Source: Bemisia tabaci (lineage: Eukaryota; Arthropoda; Insecta; Hemiptera; Aleyrodidae). Taken from it: DNA of 64,000 nt. Under the pieces are notes generated by a model that ran no database searches, was not told the origin of the DNA, and saw nothing but the letters and a program-made list of their open reading frames with translations. This document shows, piece after piece, positions 31,785 to 42,258 of this stretch. A program made the position numbers and the translations under genes. Location: NCBI RefSeq assembly GCF_918797505.1, contig NC_092800.1:28944263-29008262 (forward strand). Reading direction: 5' to 3'. Numbering within the stretch: position 1 is the stretch's first letter; every line of letters begins with the position of its first letter.

Positions 31785-33443
31785 GAGGGGGCTCAAGCGC
31801 GCATTCCGAGTGTGATATTAAAGGGGGAATGGGTTGATGAAAACCTGTAAAAGTGGGATATGTAATACTCAAACGCCCCCTATCAGCGAGTTGCCACCAG
31901 GCCCGATTGTGGTTAAAAAAATAAAATAAAAAATAAAAAATGGAAAAGTTGTGGTAATTCATCGTCGTGATCGATGAGAGAGTCAATTCTCGCTTCATTT
32001 AATTCTCGCAGGTGACAAAGAGCGCGAGCTCAAAGTGCTCCCCCGTGGTGGAACAAAAGTCAATAACGGAAAAACAAAGGGATCAAATGCGCATCGCGGT
32101 ATTTCGCCCTCTTTTTGGAAAGTTGTCGTCGTAATGGAGGAACAAAGAGAGGAGGAATTTTTAGTCGTGCCGCTTTTTTGTTTCTCATTTGATTCATGTA
32201 CAGACAAAGCCGAAATCTATGCCCGTAAATTAATGGCTGTGATCAAAACGCTTGTGCGATTGTGCGTAGGTTTTTCATCTTGCATTGGACCAATACTTTC
32301 AATTTGTATTAAGCTTTGGTTTTCACTCATTGTTAAAAAAATTTAACCTAAGATGATTAAATAAGGAGATGAGTAAACAATTTCCTGAGGCCCATACATT
32401 CTCTGAGTACGTATGTGGAACATAATGTATGTATGACTGTATCTCTTGCGTGCAAGAGACCCATATCAAGAATCAAAGTGCTGGAAATTTTTCGTGAAAA
32501 TTAATTTTATGAGGAATCATACCGAGATAAAGTGGAAATTCGGGGAATGATATGTTGCAAATCCTTGAAAAGCATTGTGAAATCCAAGAAAACTCGCCAC
32601 CCTGCCATGGCAAAAAAAATTAAGGAAGTGTGTTGTGGGACTTTCAGATGTTTCCATCCAGCCAAAACATCGCTTTTTTGCAATTTTTAGAGAATCAGCG
32701 CTGAAAATTCCAATTTTATTCAAGGAATAGGGAAAACTAGAAGCACTTGAAAAGAATTTGTATGAGGAACTATGCCATAAATATTTAAAACGTCAAGGTA
32801 TGTTGTTCTCTTTTTTTTCAAAATCCCCGGAAAGCATTTCAAATAGTAATTTAATTTTTTTTTATCGTCATCAATAGTATTTTAATAGTATTTTAATAGT
32901 AATTTTTGATAGTAATTTTAATTTCAGTATATTTTGAAATTATAGAAAACACGTCACCCTGCCTTCGGGGGGGGGGGGGGGGGGTGTCTGAGGCAGCCCA
33001 CTTTGTGCTCGCGGAGCTCCTCGAGGAGGTTCTCATTTCCAAATTGCCTCTGTCCTCCCGACGTGTGGCCGGGCGCTTAAAAAGGCGACCCGAGGGGGAG
33101 TGGCGTCGGAGGGGTGGGGGCGGGGGAGGGGCGATTAATTAAAGAGCACTTAGCCAGAGCCGAGGCCGGAGAGGGGCCCGGGAGCGCCAATGAATGGTAA
33201 ATTACGGCGGACAAACTAAATTAATAACAGTGATCTCAGGTAATTATAACCGCATAAAGGACCCCCGCCAGCTCCCAAGATGACGCCACCGCCCGTCCAG
33301 CGACACCCCAGTGACGCCGACCTCCGCCCCCCCCCCCTCCTCCCATCCAGCGTCCGGGCTCCAAGTCCACCGAGGCCCGCACCTAAACTTTCTCGGATAA
33401 TCAGTGACGTCGGAGGGTTGTAGAATTTCCGAGGATTTGGGGC
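31785..33443. other. Unassigned sequence with a G-tract and GC-rich patch
   Basis: A run of 18 G residues (32967-32984) opens a GC-rich stretch that reaches about 33460, including C-runs near 33328-33340. The frames there (78 and 103 codons) are compositional. 31785-32900 is unassigned. TCTCTTG/CAAGAGA near 32441 is a small hairpin. Confidence 0.45.
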
Positions 33444-33545
33444 CAGGGTGGCTACAAGTCCGGAAAGTCCGGAAATAGTACTGCTTTTTTAAGGGCGGTC
33501 CGGTAGTCCTGAAAGAGTGCGGAAATTCCGCAAGAGAGTTCGGAA
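33444..33545. repeat. Solo end of a CAGGGTGGCTACAAGTCCGG element
   Basis: Starts CAGGGTGGCTACAAGTCCGG and contains repeated TCCGGAAA motifs typical of a hAT-like MITE terminus. No inverted partner was found, so this is a truncated end. Confidence 0.45.
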
Positions 33546-33745
33546 TTTGTTTCATTTTTTGGTCATTTTTATCGAAATTTGAGCGAAAAGTTCAAATCTC
33601 TGAAATTTTTTGAATTCCGTCAAATCTAGGTACTGAAAAGGTGCACATTTTTTCTGTTGAGGAGGTATTGACTTTCTCGAGAATATACTGAAAAAGCACT
33701 GTATAAGTACTGATTTTTGGCCAGCCTGTTTTAGTAAATACCCTA

Positions 33746-33996
33746 GAGGCGCGTGCTGAGGAATAACACCGTATGAGCCTTTAGACGTCGCCAAACTTCC
33801 TCTGAGCAATCGTCAATATCCGAGACAATTTGTGAGTATTTCTGTTCTAATTTTTCATAGAATTTTGTTCGTAATTTGATCTAAAGTGTCTGCAAATGTC
33901 GATGAAAAATATTCATAACTTTCCTCAAAAATGAACATTTTATCGGAGGAAATTTGGCAGCTCTGGAATGTTCATACGGCGTTTCTCTTTAACGTA
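33746..33996. mobile_element. CTGCC-family MITE, degraded ends
   Basis: GCGTGCTGAGG, then CACCGTATGAGCCTTT, on the left and GGAATGTTCATACGGCG on the right, with paired GTCGCCAAACTTCC and GGAAATTTGGCAGC arms. The terminal CTGCC and GGCAG are lost. Confidence 0.65.
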
Positions 33997-34028
33997 AGTT
34001 AACTTTAAGTTTTCGTGGGCTGTATGTA

Positions 34029-34335
34029 CTTCCGTGTTAAGGGAAAACGCCGTATTTACATTCGCATGCTGCCAAAATTTCTCTCTTAAACAAGTAACTG
34101 TTGAGAAAAGTTGTGCATAATTTTACATACTTCGTATCACATTGAAAAGAAAATTTTATGAGTACTTTGACGGAAAATATTCACAAGTTTTTCTGAAAAT
34201 TTGTGTTTAGTCACAGGAAATTTGGCAATTTACGAAGGCTCATGCGGCATTTTTTCAAAGAAATGAATGTCTAATCCGTGGAAATTTGAAAACGTTTGGA
34301 TAACAATTCTTACGGTGTTTTCCTCAACACGACAT
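34029..34335. mobile_element. CTGCC-family MITE with duplicated right end
   Basis: Begins TTCCGTGTTAAGGGAAAACG. One right end lies at about 34225-34255 (GAAGGCTCATGCGGC) and a second, outer one at 34310-34335 (TTACGGTGTTTTCCTCAACA). The outer copy suggests an internal duplication or a second relic. Confidence 0.55.
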
Positions 34336-35520
34336 TGTAAAGATTGTGGAGGCAATTGAAAAATCTGTGAAAAACTGGCCAAATCTAAACCAAATTCAAA
34401 TATCTGGCGTCATGATGGACGGCAGATTTGTAACAGTCACACTGACAATTTTGTGAAGTATGTAATAAAAAAGAATGTTTATCGAATGTTTTTAGCCTTA
34501 GCAATCCGTACACCAGACGCTTTGAAATTAATTCAAGTCGATTTAAAAGTAATTGTAAGCCCAGGAATATTAATATCAAAATGCACGCACTCGACATCAA
34601 AGCAGGCACAAACACACGTATCACAGTGATTGTTGACCGGTTGAAGTTAATCTAAAGAGATTTGCGCTGTGGCATTTCAAAGTTCCTTCAATTCGGTGGG
34701 TATGCAATTTGATCCCCGGAGAGTTAAAATAGTTGCTTGAGCGCGCCGTCGCCTCGCGTCGTGTCTGCGTGATTTTCGATGAAGTGTCGGTTGTATTTGT
34801 CGTTGTTTTCCACGGGTCCTTTTTTTCGGATCTGGTTGGAACATGGAAAAGCGAACAGCGATACTGTATGAACTATTTATGACATTGTTGCTTGCGTAAA
34901 GAGGCTTTGGATAAAGAGTGGAAAAAAAACCCCATACGTAGTTATAATATCCGATGTATTAACAGTTTGATGACTGATTTATTCAACGTATTCCAATCCG
35001 AATCACCTATAACGATAAAAATAGGAGGTATGTACATTGTACATCTCTCATAGGCAGTTGATTAAAAGAAGAAGAGGAAAAAAGTGGATGATCAGAGGGG
35101 GCATGATGATCATGGATCATTACAAAAGATGCAAAATCCTCGAAAATGTATAAGACGAAATCGCCGAGTGAAATTACTTGCATTTTTATAAAAAAAATCT
35201 CCACAATCGACTCAGTACACCATGAAACGAGTAGAAACAGTCAAATATTTTTTTTATTATTATTTTTTAACAAAAAATTTAAATTAAAATCATGAGTCAA
35301 CTGTTAACGTTTGTTATCAAATGCCGGAATAATTTTTGCGGGTCGCACACCCAGTCCTTAAAAGCTCGTTGAAATTTAATGCAGAATAAATCTCATTTTC
35401 AGTAAAATGAAATTTCATGTCGAGTCCCTGCATCTGACGTGCAACCAAAACAGCAGATAGACGCAGGTTCCTCGTTGACGTTACGTGTTTCTTCGTCGCA
35501 TCCAAGAGACGTCGTCTCTT

Positions 35521-35642
35521 CGTCGCTCCACTGACATCAGGGTGTATCTCGATTCCCGTTTGAGCCCTGTTCCCCGTACAACTCTATGCTCTCTGGGGTT
35601 CATACGGAAATAGAGATAAGGCGTTACGTCGGATAAGCGACG
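35521..35642. mobile_element. Short palindromic MITE (CGTCGYTCC family)
   Basis: The ends CGTCGCTCCACTGACATCAG and GACGTAACGCCTTATCTC (inverted) are mates. The interior contains mirrored GCCCTG and CATACGGAAAT-type arms. Related to 40417-40537 and a half copy at 43389-43445. About 120 bp, non-coding. Confidence 0.6.
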
Positions 35643-36136
35643 TCTTGTTTGTATTCAGAGCCTCGTCCACGACGTAATTCAAGTTCGTGTCCTCCGAACC
35701 CGGCGCAACTCACCCCGGATCGAATTTTTTTATCCTCGCTAAGAGAGGGATCTGACGGTGCACTCTTTTGTTTTCGCGCGGGCCGGATGGAAAGCACCGC
35801 GTATGATCGGTCGTAAAAGTTAAGGCACTCACGACTGGATCCGTGATCTCTCTCGCTTATCGTGCTTCCCATGAAAATGGAGTGAAGACAAGTCGAGGAG
35901 TAAACCGCGCATTGTGTAGGAAAGCAGCTTGAGTAGGATGAAACGGTGGACATGGAAAGTGGCTAATTATGAGTCGATAATGAGCCTCTAGACAAAGCGT
36001 GGCAAACATGTCCGTGTCTGTGGTTAATTTTGGTTAGTTTGAGTATTTTCTTTCTGTCCAGATTAGCGAAAAGAACTTGGTTCACCGACCGAATTTTTGA
36101 TTAAATCGACCGAAATCGTTACTCACCCTGAGACAT

Positions 36137-36385
36137 ATCATCTTCCGGCCAAATTACCACAAGCGTCAAGCTATGTCTAAAAAGTTCCGCCGCCATTTTA
36201 TTTTTTACAGAGAAATTGTTGATTGGATCTGTTTGGAAGTTTCACTAGATTTAATTGAAGCACAAAGAAAATTCAGTGAAATTTTCGGACAGCTTCGTTG
36301 AACAATTTCTTTGTAAAAAACTAAAATCGCGGCGGAAATTTTGAAACGTCGCATAGCGTCTGTGATACTTTGGTCGGAGAGTGAC
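36137..36385. mobile_element. MITE copy of the GTCACCTTCCGGCC family
   Basis: The left arm CTTCCGGCCAAATTACC, then TTCCGCCGCCATTTTATTTT, and right arm AAAATCGCGGCGGAAATTTT through TTGGTCGGAGAGTGAC match 30431-30680 with more divergence. Lies inside the 2.4-kb inverted-repeat element. Confidence 0.7.
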
Positions 36386-36893
36386 GATGTGTGGATTAAG
36401 AGACTGTCCTACTGAACTAATGTATTTTTCTTCACCCAAGCACACATGCTCGCACCAGGTAAATGTCGAATCGTGAAAAATCAAGTCAATTTGTAAACTT
36501 GCCGTGCCGGCAAATTTACGTGCCGTAAAAGTAAACCAGTCTGGGTGCCAATAAGGCCTAAGTGCACGAGCGATCCAAAAAAAAAGGATCCATTTAGAGC
36601 AACGAGATAAACTACCAAAACTTCATCGGGAATCACGCACAAGGCACGACGCGACGCGAAGGCGCGCTCAAGCAACTATTTTAACTCTCTGGGGATCAAA
36701 TTGCATACTCGCCAAATTGAAGGAACTTGGAAATGCCACAGCGCGTATCTCTTTTTCACCCGGAGGTAATACTTGTGTTTGTGCCTGCTTCTGTGTAGAG
36801 TATTTGTATGTTGGCGTTAATATTTCTAGGCATACAATTACTTTTAAACCAACTGGCATTATTTTCAGACCGTCTGATGACTTGACTCGGAAG

Positions 36894-37968
36894 TTTTTTT
36901 GAAATAACCCTGAAAGTACGTGCCTAATGGATATTGCAAAAAGATGCCTTTACATTTGCGATATTCACTCGAGTTGTACTTCTAAATCTGTTTTAAAAAT
37001 TTCCAAGTCAAATTTTGTGTAGCCAGACATCACCAGACGTGCTAAAGCGTGATGTGATGTTCAAAAATACATAAAAAATATCCTAAAATCTAGAAATCAT
37101 TAATTGATCGATCGATTATCGCGGCGTCCTCCAAAGTGCTGAAGATTTCCCTTAATCTATTACCATGATAACTTTATGCACCTTCTACTGAGTACGCACT
37201 TTTTGCGATCGATCCATTTGGCAACATGGTCATCTTTTTAACTCGGTCGTCACGATATCCGCTTGGTGACTGGTGATGCATCTCGAGTTCTAAACCCGAA
37301 GATGGAAGGACAACGCCACCGCGCACAGTGGGTGAAATTCATGTTGCACCGTCTCAAGTCAATATAAACTCAGCGCTATGATTTCAAACCCAAGAATCTC
37401 CATGATTAAATTTTATTAAAGATCTCGTGTGTATCTCTAGTTACCCTCGATTTCTTAGGAGTCGTCTTAAAATTCCCGCAAATCAATATATTTTGATTGA
37501 ATAATTATCTCCCGCAACCCAAAAATTTTACTTCTTTTAAAATTTCATGAATAATTTCATTTGAGTTCAGCGAGCATTGTATTGTATATACAATATCCAA
37601 AAGGTAGTAGCACTGAAATATATCGGTATAAGCTACATTGGATACATTCTACATAGGTATTGGCCACATTCCACATACCGATGATTTCATTTGATGATGT
37701 GTTTACTGTTTATAGAGCTATCTATGAAATAGAGACCGCATATCTGAATCAAGTGAAATTACTCGCAAGTTGGGGTTAGGAGGCTTTAAAGAAATTTAGT
37801 GAATACATTTTTCTTCTCGTTCATATTTATTCATGTTTCCCTTATTATTGTTTCCCTTTTGTCAAAACAGTTATTTCATAGCTATTTCAATAATTTCCTG
37901 AATGACACTAGTATGACTCTGAATCTTATTTTTTGGAAGTTTCATGAGCCAACAGCCAAAAACGGGAT
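36894..37968. other. Unassigned sequence, no gene seen
   Basis: AT-rich. A TTGTATATACAA palindrome lies near 37583. Short frames are unrecognised. Confidence 0.4.
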
Positions 37969-38521
37969 AATGGACCACCAGACAAGGTACGAATTTCAGC
38001 ATTCTGATCCGTGTTTCGTAACTATTTCACGTAGAACACAATGCGCACGATCAAAATTGCCAAAACTAAGACCTTACAAAGATATTTAATTATTCCTGAT
38101 GCGTGAATTGAAACCACCCGCTCATGAGAACTCAATGCTATACGTGATTCACATCGCGCGCTAAACGTTATCATGACAGTCTCTGCGATATAAAAATTTG
38201 GCAACCTTAATATTGACGCTTTGCCTCAGCTATAGCAAAATGTTAATAGTTTGAACAACATATGGTGGAAAATGAACATTGCTCGATTGAGAAGCTTGCT
38301 GAAACCGTTGTAGTGCGCGATTTGACTCACGTATAGAGCTTTGAGTTTCTTGTGAGCGGGCAGTTCAAATTCCTCGTAATCAATGTGAAATAAAAATGTT
38401 AATATCTTCGTTAGGAGTTGGTTTGAGTCATTTTCGTTGTGCGAATCGTGTTCGACGTGCAATTCTGGTTAAGTAACATCTATCAGAATGCTTAAATTCG
38501 TACCCTGTCTAGTGGTCCATT
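37969..38521. mobile_element. Palindromic element with AATGGACCAC ends, full copy
   Basis: The ends AATGGACCACCAGACAAGG and CCCTGTCTAGTGGTCCATT are inverse. Inner blocks continue the palindrome (CCACCCGCTCATGAGAACTC against its inverse near 38350, TATACGTGATTCACATCGCG against its inverse), so arms reach about 190 bp. A second copy lies at 60424-60857. Non-coding. No clear target duplication. Confidence 0.75.
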
Positions 38522-40157
38522 GAACAGTTACATCCAGGAATGAACCTCGAGAGTTTTTAAAAATAAAAAAGTCGCGGAAATCACTGTTGCTGCAAAGTGT
38601 ACAACCTTCGATGCCGTTTTTTCGTGGAAAATTTGACGAATTTTCACCCATGTGCGGCTCGGTGGAGAGGTGAGTGGTCGTGATCCGCAAGAATCGATGC
38701 GCGTTATTACGTTTTAATAAAATTCGCATTCCAGCCGTTAACCCGACAGCCAGTAACCCCCGTCTTGTTGCCCCCTCTCTTGACGGAACCCTCCCGTCAA
38801 TGACACCTCCTCTCTCTTTCAGACCTTCCCGCCCCCCGGTCAAGCATTATTCGTGGTCCATCGCTCCAAGACTATATTACCCGCGCAAATAGCTTTTCCG
38901 AGTGCTCTCTTACGCACTTAGATTCATTGTGACTTTTACTGAATGATGTTAAGTATCAAAGAGTTTTTCGTCTGAAGTCAAATAAGATTTCGAATTATTT
39001 TGAGATTTTTGGGAAGAACCAAGACTGTAAATTAAAAGAAAACGCTTTAGTGGAAAACAGCATATGTAGGGCACATAATTTGAGGACCGTTTATAGGTAA
39101 ACAGTAAGTGCGATTGAACCAAAATTCAAACTGGACTTTTCTTTGACCGAAAGGGACCATATTGCAAAATTTGAATGGGTTAAGGCGATTTTAAAGAAAA
39201 TTATCGCGAACGGAAGGAATGTGTAGACGGAGAGCAGGTAACTATTTTAGTGGGGATAGTGAAATAGAGGATCAGGAAGATATATAACTTGAGGGTTCAG
39301 TGATTTGTTAATTGGTTTTAGTTAAAAGAAAATTATAATCGTGATTATTTCGAGCAATGCTTCACTTAAAGTATTACTGAAAAGAACAAGAGAACTCAAT
39401 TCGCGGTTATTGCGGAGCAACAATTTTTCTATCTTCTTATTCCTCTTTTTTCCTCCTTTTTCATCCTCCTCATTCTGCTTTTCTTCCCCGTCATTGTCTT
39501 CTGATTAACAGGACAAAAACTCGAGTCAATGAGACCCAAGTCTATCATACGCCTGTAAAAAAAGAATAAAAATGTACATAAATAATGTATAAATAAATAA
39601 TATATAAATTAAGACACGGAAACAAAAAGAGAATACGCCACGCTAATTCACTTATATCAAAGATTCAGTATCCCGTTAGCGTCATGATTCGCAATGGCAG
39701 CAGTCTCGGGAACAAAAGGATCAAAGATTCGTCGTCTGATTTTGAAAGCGAACGATTTTTGAGCCCCCCTCATCGCCCCCCCCCCCCACCCCCCCCCTCG
39801 CCCCTCACCGTCTGGCGGAACCCGAAAATCGCGCTCAATTCAAGTCGTCCCCGCTCACTCACCGTCTCCGTAATTCCTTTTATACCCTCCAAGAGTTTCG
39901 ATAAAAATGCAAAAGAAATGCCGAGCACTTTCCTCTACACCCCCTCCCTCCCTCCCTCCCTCCCCCTTCCCATCTTCGTCTCCCCCTCCCCCACTAAGTT
40001 CCCCCTGTCCCGTCGTAGAAGCGTCTTAAATTTGATTCCAAACGCTTTAATCGCGGGTCTGTATTTATGCTGTCATTGGCGCGTTTGTCGCCCGCGCCAT
40101 CCGATTCGCTCGCAGTTGCCGATTCGGGCGCGAAATTATCGGATTTTGTTGGAATTC
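38522..40157. other. Unassigned sequence with C-rich tracts
   Basis: 39763-39808 is nearly all C on the plus strand and 39940-39968 is a CCCT microsatellite. A 176-codon frame (39684-40214) runs through both and is low complexity. 38680-38860 is moderately GC-rich. No gene is recognised. Confidence 0.45.
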
Positions 40158-40405
40158 TGCCGTGCTAAGGAAGAACGCCGTATGAGCATTCGAGAGTTGC
40201 CAAATTTACCTTGATAAAACATGTGTTTTTGACAACATTGATGCATACTTTTCCTTGAAATTTTCAGATACTTTATATTAGATTGCGTACAAAACTGTTT
40301 GAAAATTTTGGAAAATGATGTTCGCAATTTTCCCAGGAAATCCGATTTTTATCGAAGGAAGCATGGCAACTTCTGAAGGCTCATACGGCGTTTTTCCTTA
40401 GCCAG
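40158..40405. mobile_element. CTGCC-family MITE
   Basis: Begins CTGCCGTGCTAAGGAAGAAC and runs to GCTCATACGGCG, TTTTTCCTTAGCC. The last bases CACGGCAG are replaced by CAGGG. The interior has GAGAGTTGCCAAATTTACC and GGCAACTTCTGAAGG arms. Confidence 0.85.
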
Positions 40406-40416
40406 GGTGTCATTTC

Positions 40417-40537
40417 GTCGCTCCTCCGACGTAAGAGCGTATCTCAAGTTCTACGTAAGCTCTGTTCTTCATATAACCCCATGCTTTTCAGGGCTCACGT
40501 GAAAATACAGATACGCCCTTACGTCAGCGGAACGACG
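40417..40537. mobile_element. Short palindromic MITE (CGTCGYTCC family), best copy
   Basis: CGTCGCTCCTCCGACGTAAG and, inverted, CGTCGTTCCGCTGACGTAAG are near-identical ends. GGGCGTATCT-type sequence and mirrored ACCCCATGC/GGGCTCACG lie inside. About 120 bp. Sits 11 bp from the end of a CTGCC element. Confidence 0.7.
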
Positions 40538-41270
40538 ATTTATGGTTCGAAATGGCAAGGCCCGATCCGTTCGATCCGGTTCGCTCTGTGTTTATGCTCT
40601 TGCTGTGACGAGGATTTTAAGTGTTTTGCTACAGACGCTGGCTGCATAGACAATAACGGCCCTTCTGTGTTACCCCGAGACCAAGGTTGCCTTTTGTGTG
40701 ATATAATGCGGATATTTTCTAAGGAGTTAAATGGAGAAAAGTGCTGATGTCTCTGCACAATCTAGTAACATGCTTCTACGTTCCGTCCGTTTCGCCTTGG
40801 CGCTGTTCTGGTGCCAACCGTAGGAAAATGGATGAAGATCCCGGGGAACAATCCCGGTAAATGCTCAAGTTTAGTACTAGAATTCTACTTCTGCGCTATA
40901 TAGAAACGCCGTAAGGATACTCAAATGTTGCAAAATTTTCCTTCGTAAAATATTTGTCTCCAAAAAAAGCTATGAATATTGAATATTTTGGCCGCGTTAA
41001 GCAGAAAGGAACCAAGCCACACCACATATTGTCAAACTTAATCGGGCAATGTAATTTTTCACAAGAGGACTTGTGCGCGGATTACTATGAAAACTTCAAG
41101 GAAATCGCTCCGGACTGTGCAGAAAATTCACTGAAATTTGCGGAAAAATTCGCACCACCGTTTTTAGGTGGAGATAATGTCTAATATTTTGTTTTTTTAA
41201 CTTTGTTCCTCATGCATATACTTTACTAATAACGTGACTAAGTTTATGTTTGTTTGTCTATTTGTTTCAG
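40538..41270. other. Unassigned sequence, Cys-rich frame unrecognised
   Basis: An 88-codon frame (40481-40747) has seven Cys in its central part but starts inside a MITE. An overlapping antisense frame exists. 40905-40990 resembles a decayed CTGCC left end (AACGCCGTAAGGATACTC). I cannot support a gene. Confidence 0.35.
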
Positions 41271-41334
41271 GTAAGCCAACGAGTTGCGTTTTGCTTTATC
41301 TAAATGATGACGTTCTTGGATCCTACGGTGTCAA
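41271..41334 (+). other. Candidate micro-exon (weak)
   Basis: A good acceptor (TTTGTTTCAG at 41261-41270) precedes 64 bp. A GTAAGC donor follows at 41335. One frame is open throughout and reads KPTSCVLLYLNDDVLGSYGV. A 64-bp open stretch between consensus-like sites can arise by chance. No neighbouring exon or homologue is recognised. Confidence 0.15.
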
Positions 41335-41649
41335 GTAAGCTACGGATCTTTTAGTGATTTTTTCTCGGAGCCGACCCACAACAAGTCGTCAATTTGGTTT
41401 CTGTGAGGTATTTATTAATCGTTTTCTTCAATTCATGGTAACCTCAATTAAAGGAACGAAATGAAGGGTATGAATGTATCCTGGATCAAATGTCTCCGAA
41501 TAAAACGGAATGAACGTTCGAATACCACCCGTCCCCCTAAAGTGTTAATAGGGATTGTAGAAATATAATATCTTTATTGATTTACTTTACAACAATCCAG
41601 CAATAGGTACCTGTTTAATCATCCCCCCCCCCCAATGAAAACTTGTAGA

Positions 41650-42258
41650 AAATGTGTGTGACCTATCCAGTTCGTCAAACTGAACTTTTGATTCATCAAA
41701 CCGTATATTTGGTTAGAGTATGGCCACTGGGCCCCATGGAGAGGCTTAGGACCCAAAAATGGCGGTGCTTTGTTTTGGTTTTTGTGGATGGGAGGGGGGT
41801 CATTGCCAACTTTTGACGTTTATCACCAACCGCACTTGCTGCCAACCTTAATACATCTAAAATAATTTTTCTCAAAAATTGCACACGATTAGCCTTAAAA
41901 ATGTGTAAAGATGTCGCAATAGTGCATTTGAGTAAATTTCTCGTTACGATAAGCAAAGAAAACTACATTTTGAGTCATTTTGCATTACATTAATTTATGG
42001 AGTCCGCCATTTTTGGGTCCAAAGGGCTCCATTCAGCCTAAGATGGCTGAGCCAATCAGAGGTGGTAACTCCAGTGGCCATACTCTCTCAATATAGGTAC
42101 TCTAGTTTTATGTGATTGAAGTTGGGATGACATCGAGCAGAGTAAGATAATTGAACGTTCTCTGACACAAGCAGAAAGTTCGGCGTGATAAACCGAATAG
42201 TTCGATCAGTATGGAACACCAAACTTCGGTACAAGTAATCGAAATTATTCTCTGAGTG
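41650..42258. mobile_element. Decayed relative of the 7759 element, split by a MITE
   Basis: The left part has GTTCGTCAAACTGAACTTTT and the right part AGTTCGGCGTGATAAACCG, GGAACACCAAACTTCGG and TTCTCTGAGTG. These are the building blocks of the element at 7759-8489. The middle is occupied by the MITE at 41709-42094. Confidence 0.4.
41709..42094. mobile_element. MITE with AGAGTATGGCCACTGG ends
   Basis: The left end TTAGAGTATGGCCACTGG and right end CCAGTGGCCATACTCTCTCA are inverse. Inside both, GGACCCAAAAATGGCGG and CCGCCATTTTTGGGTCC pair again. About 380 bp with no transposase. Shares its end motif with 6689-7148. Confidence 0.65.

Larger units (their letters stand above)
34495..36893. mobile_element. 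2.4-kb long inverted-repeat element
   Basis: Arms at about 34495-34840 and 36565-36893 are inverted copies at roughly 70-75 percent identity. They share GATTTAAAAGTAATTGTA-like, GCAGGCACAAACAC and TATGCAATTTGATCCCC blocks, then TTAAAATAGTTGCTTGAGCG. The last block belongs to the 65-nt module seen in HP and at 5126-6062. The roughly 1.7 kb between the arms holds two nested MITEs and no transposase. Probably a non-autonomous DNA element. No target duplication was identified. Confidence 0.6.

Noticed and set aside
39684..40214. 176-codon plus-strand frame as a proline-rich protein
   Set aside because: The Pro/Ser run comes from C-rich tracts and a CCCT microsatellite, and the last codons fall inside a CTGCC element.
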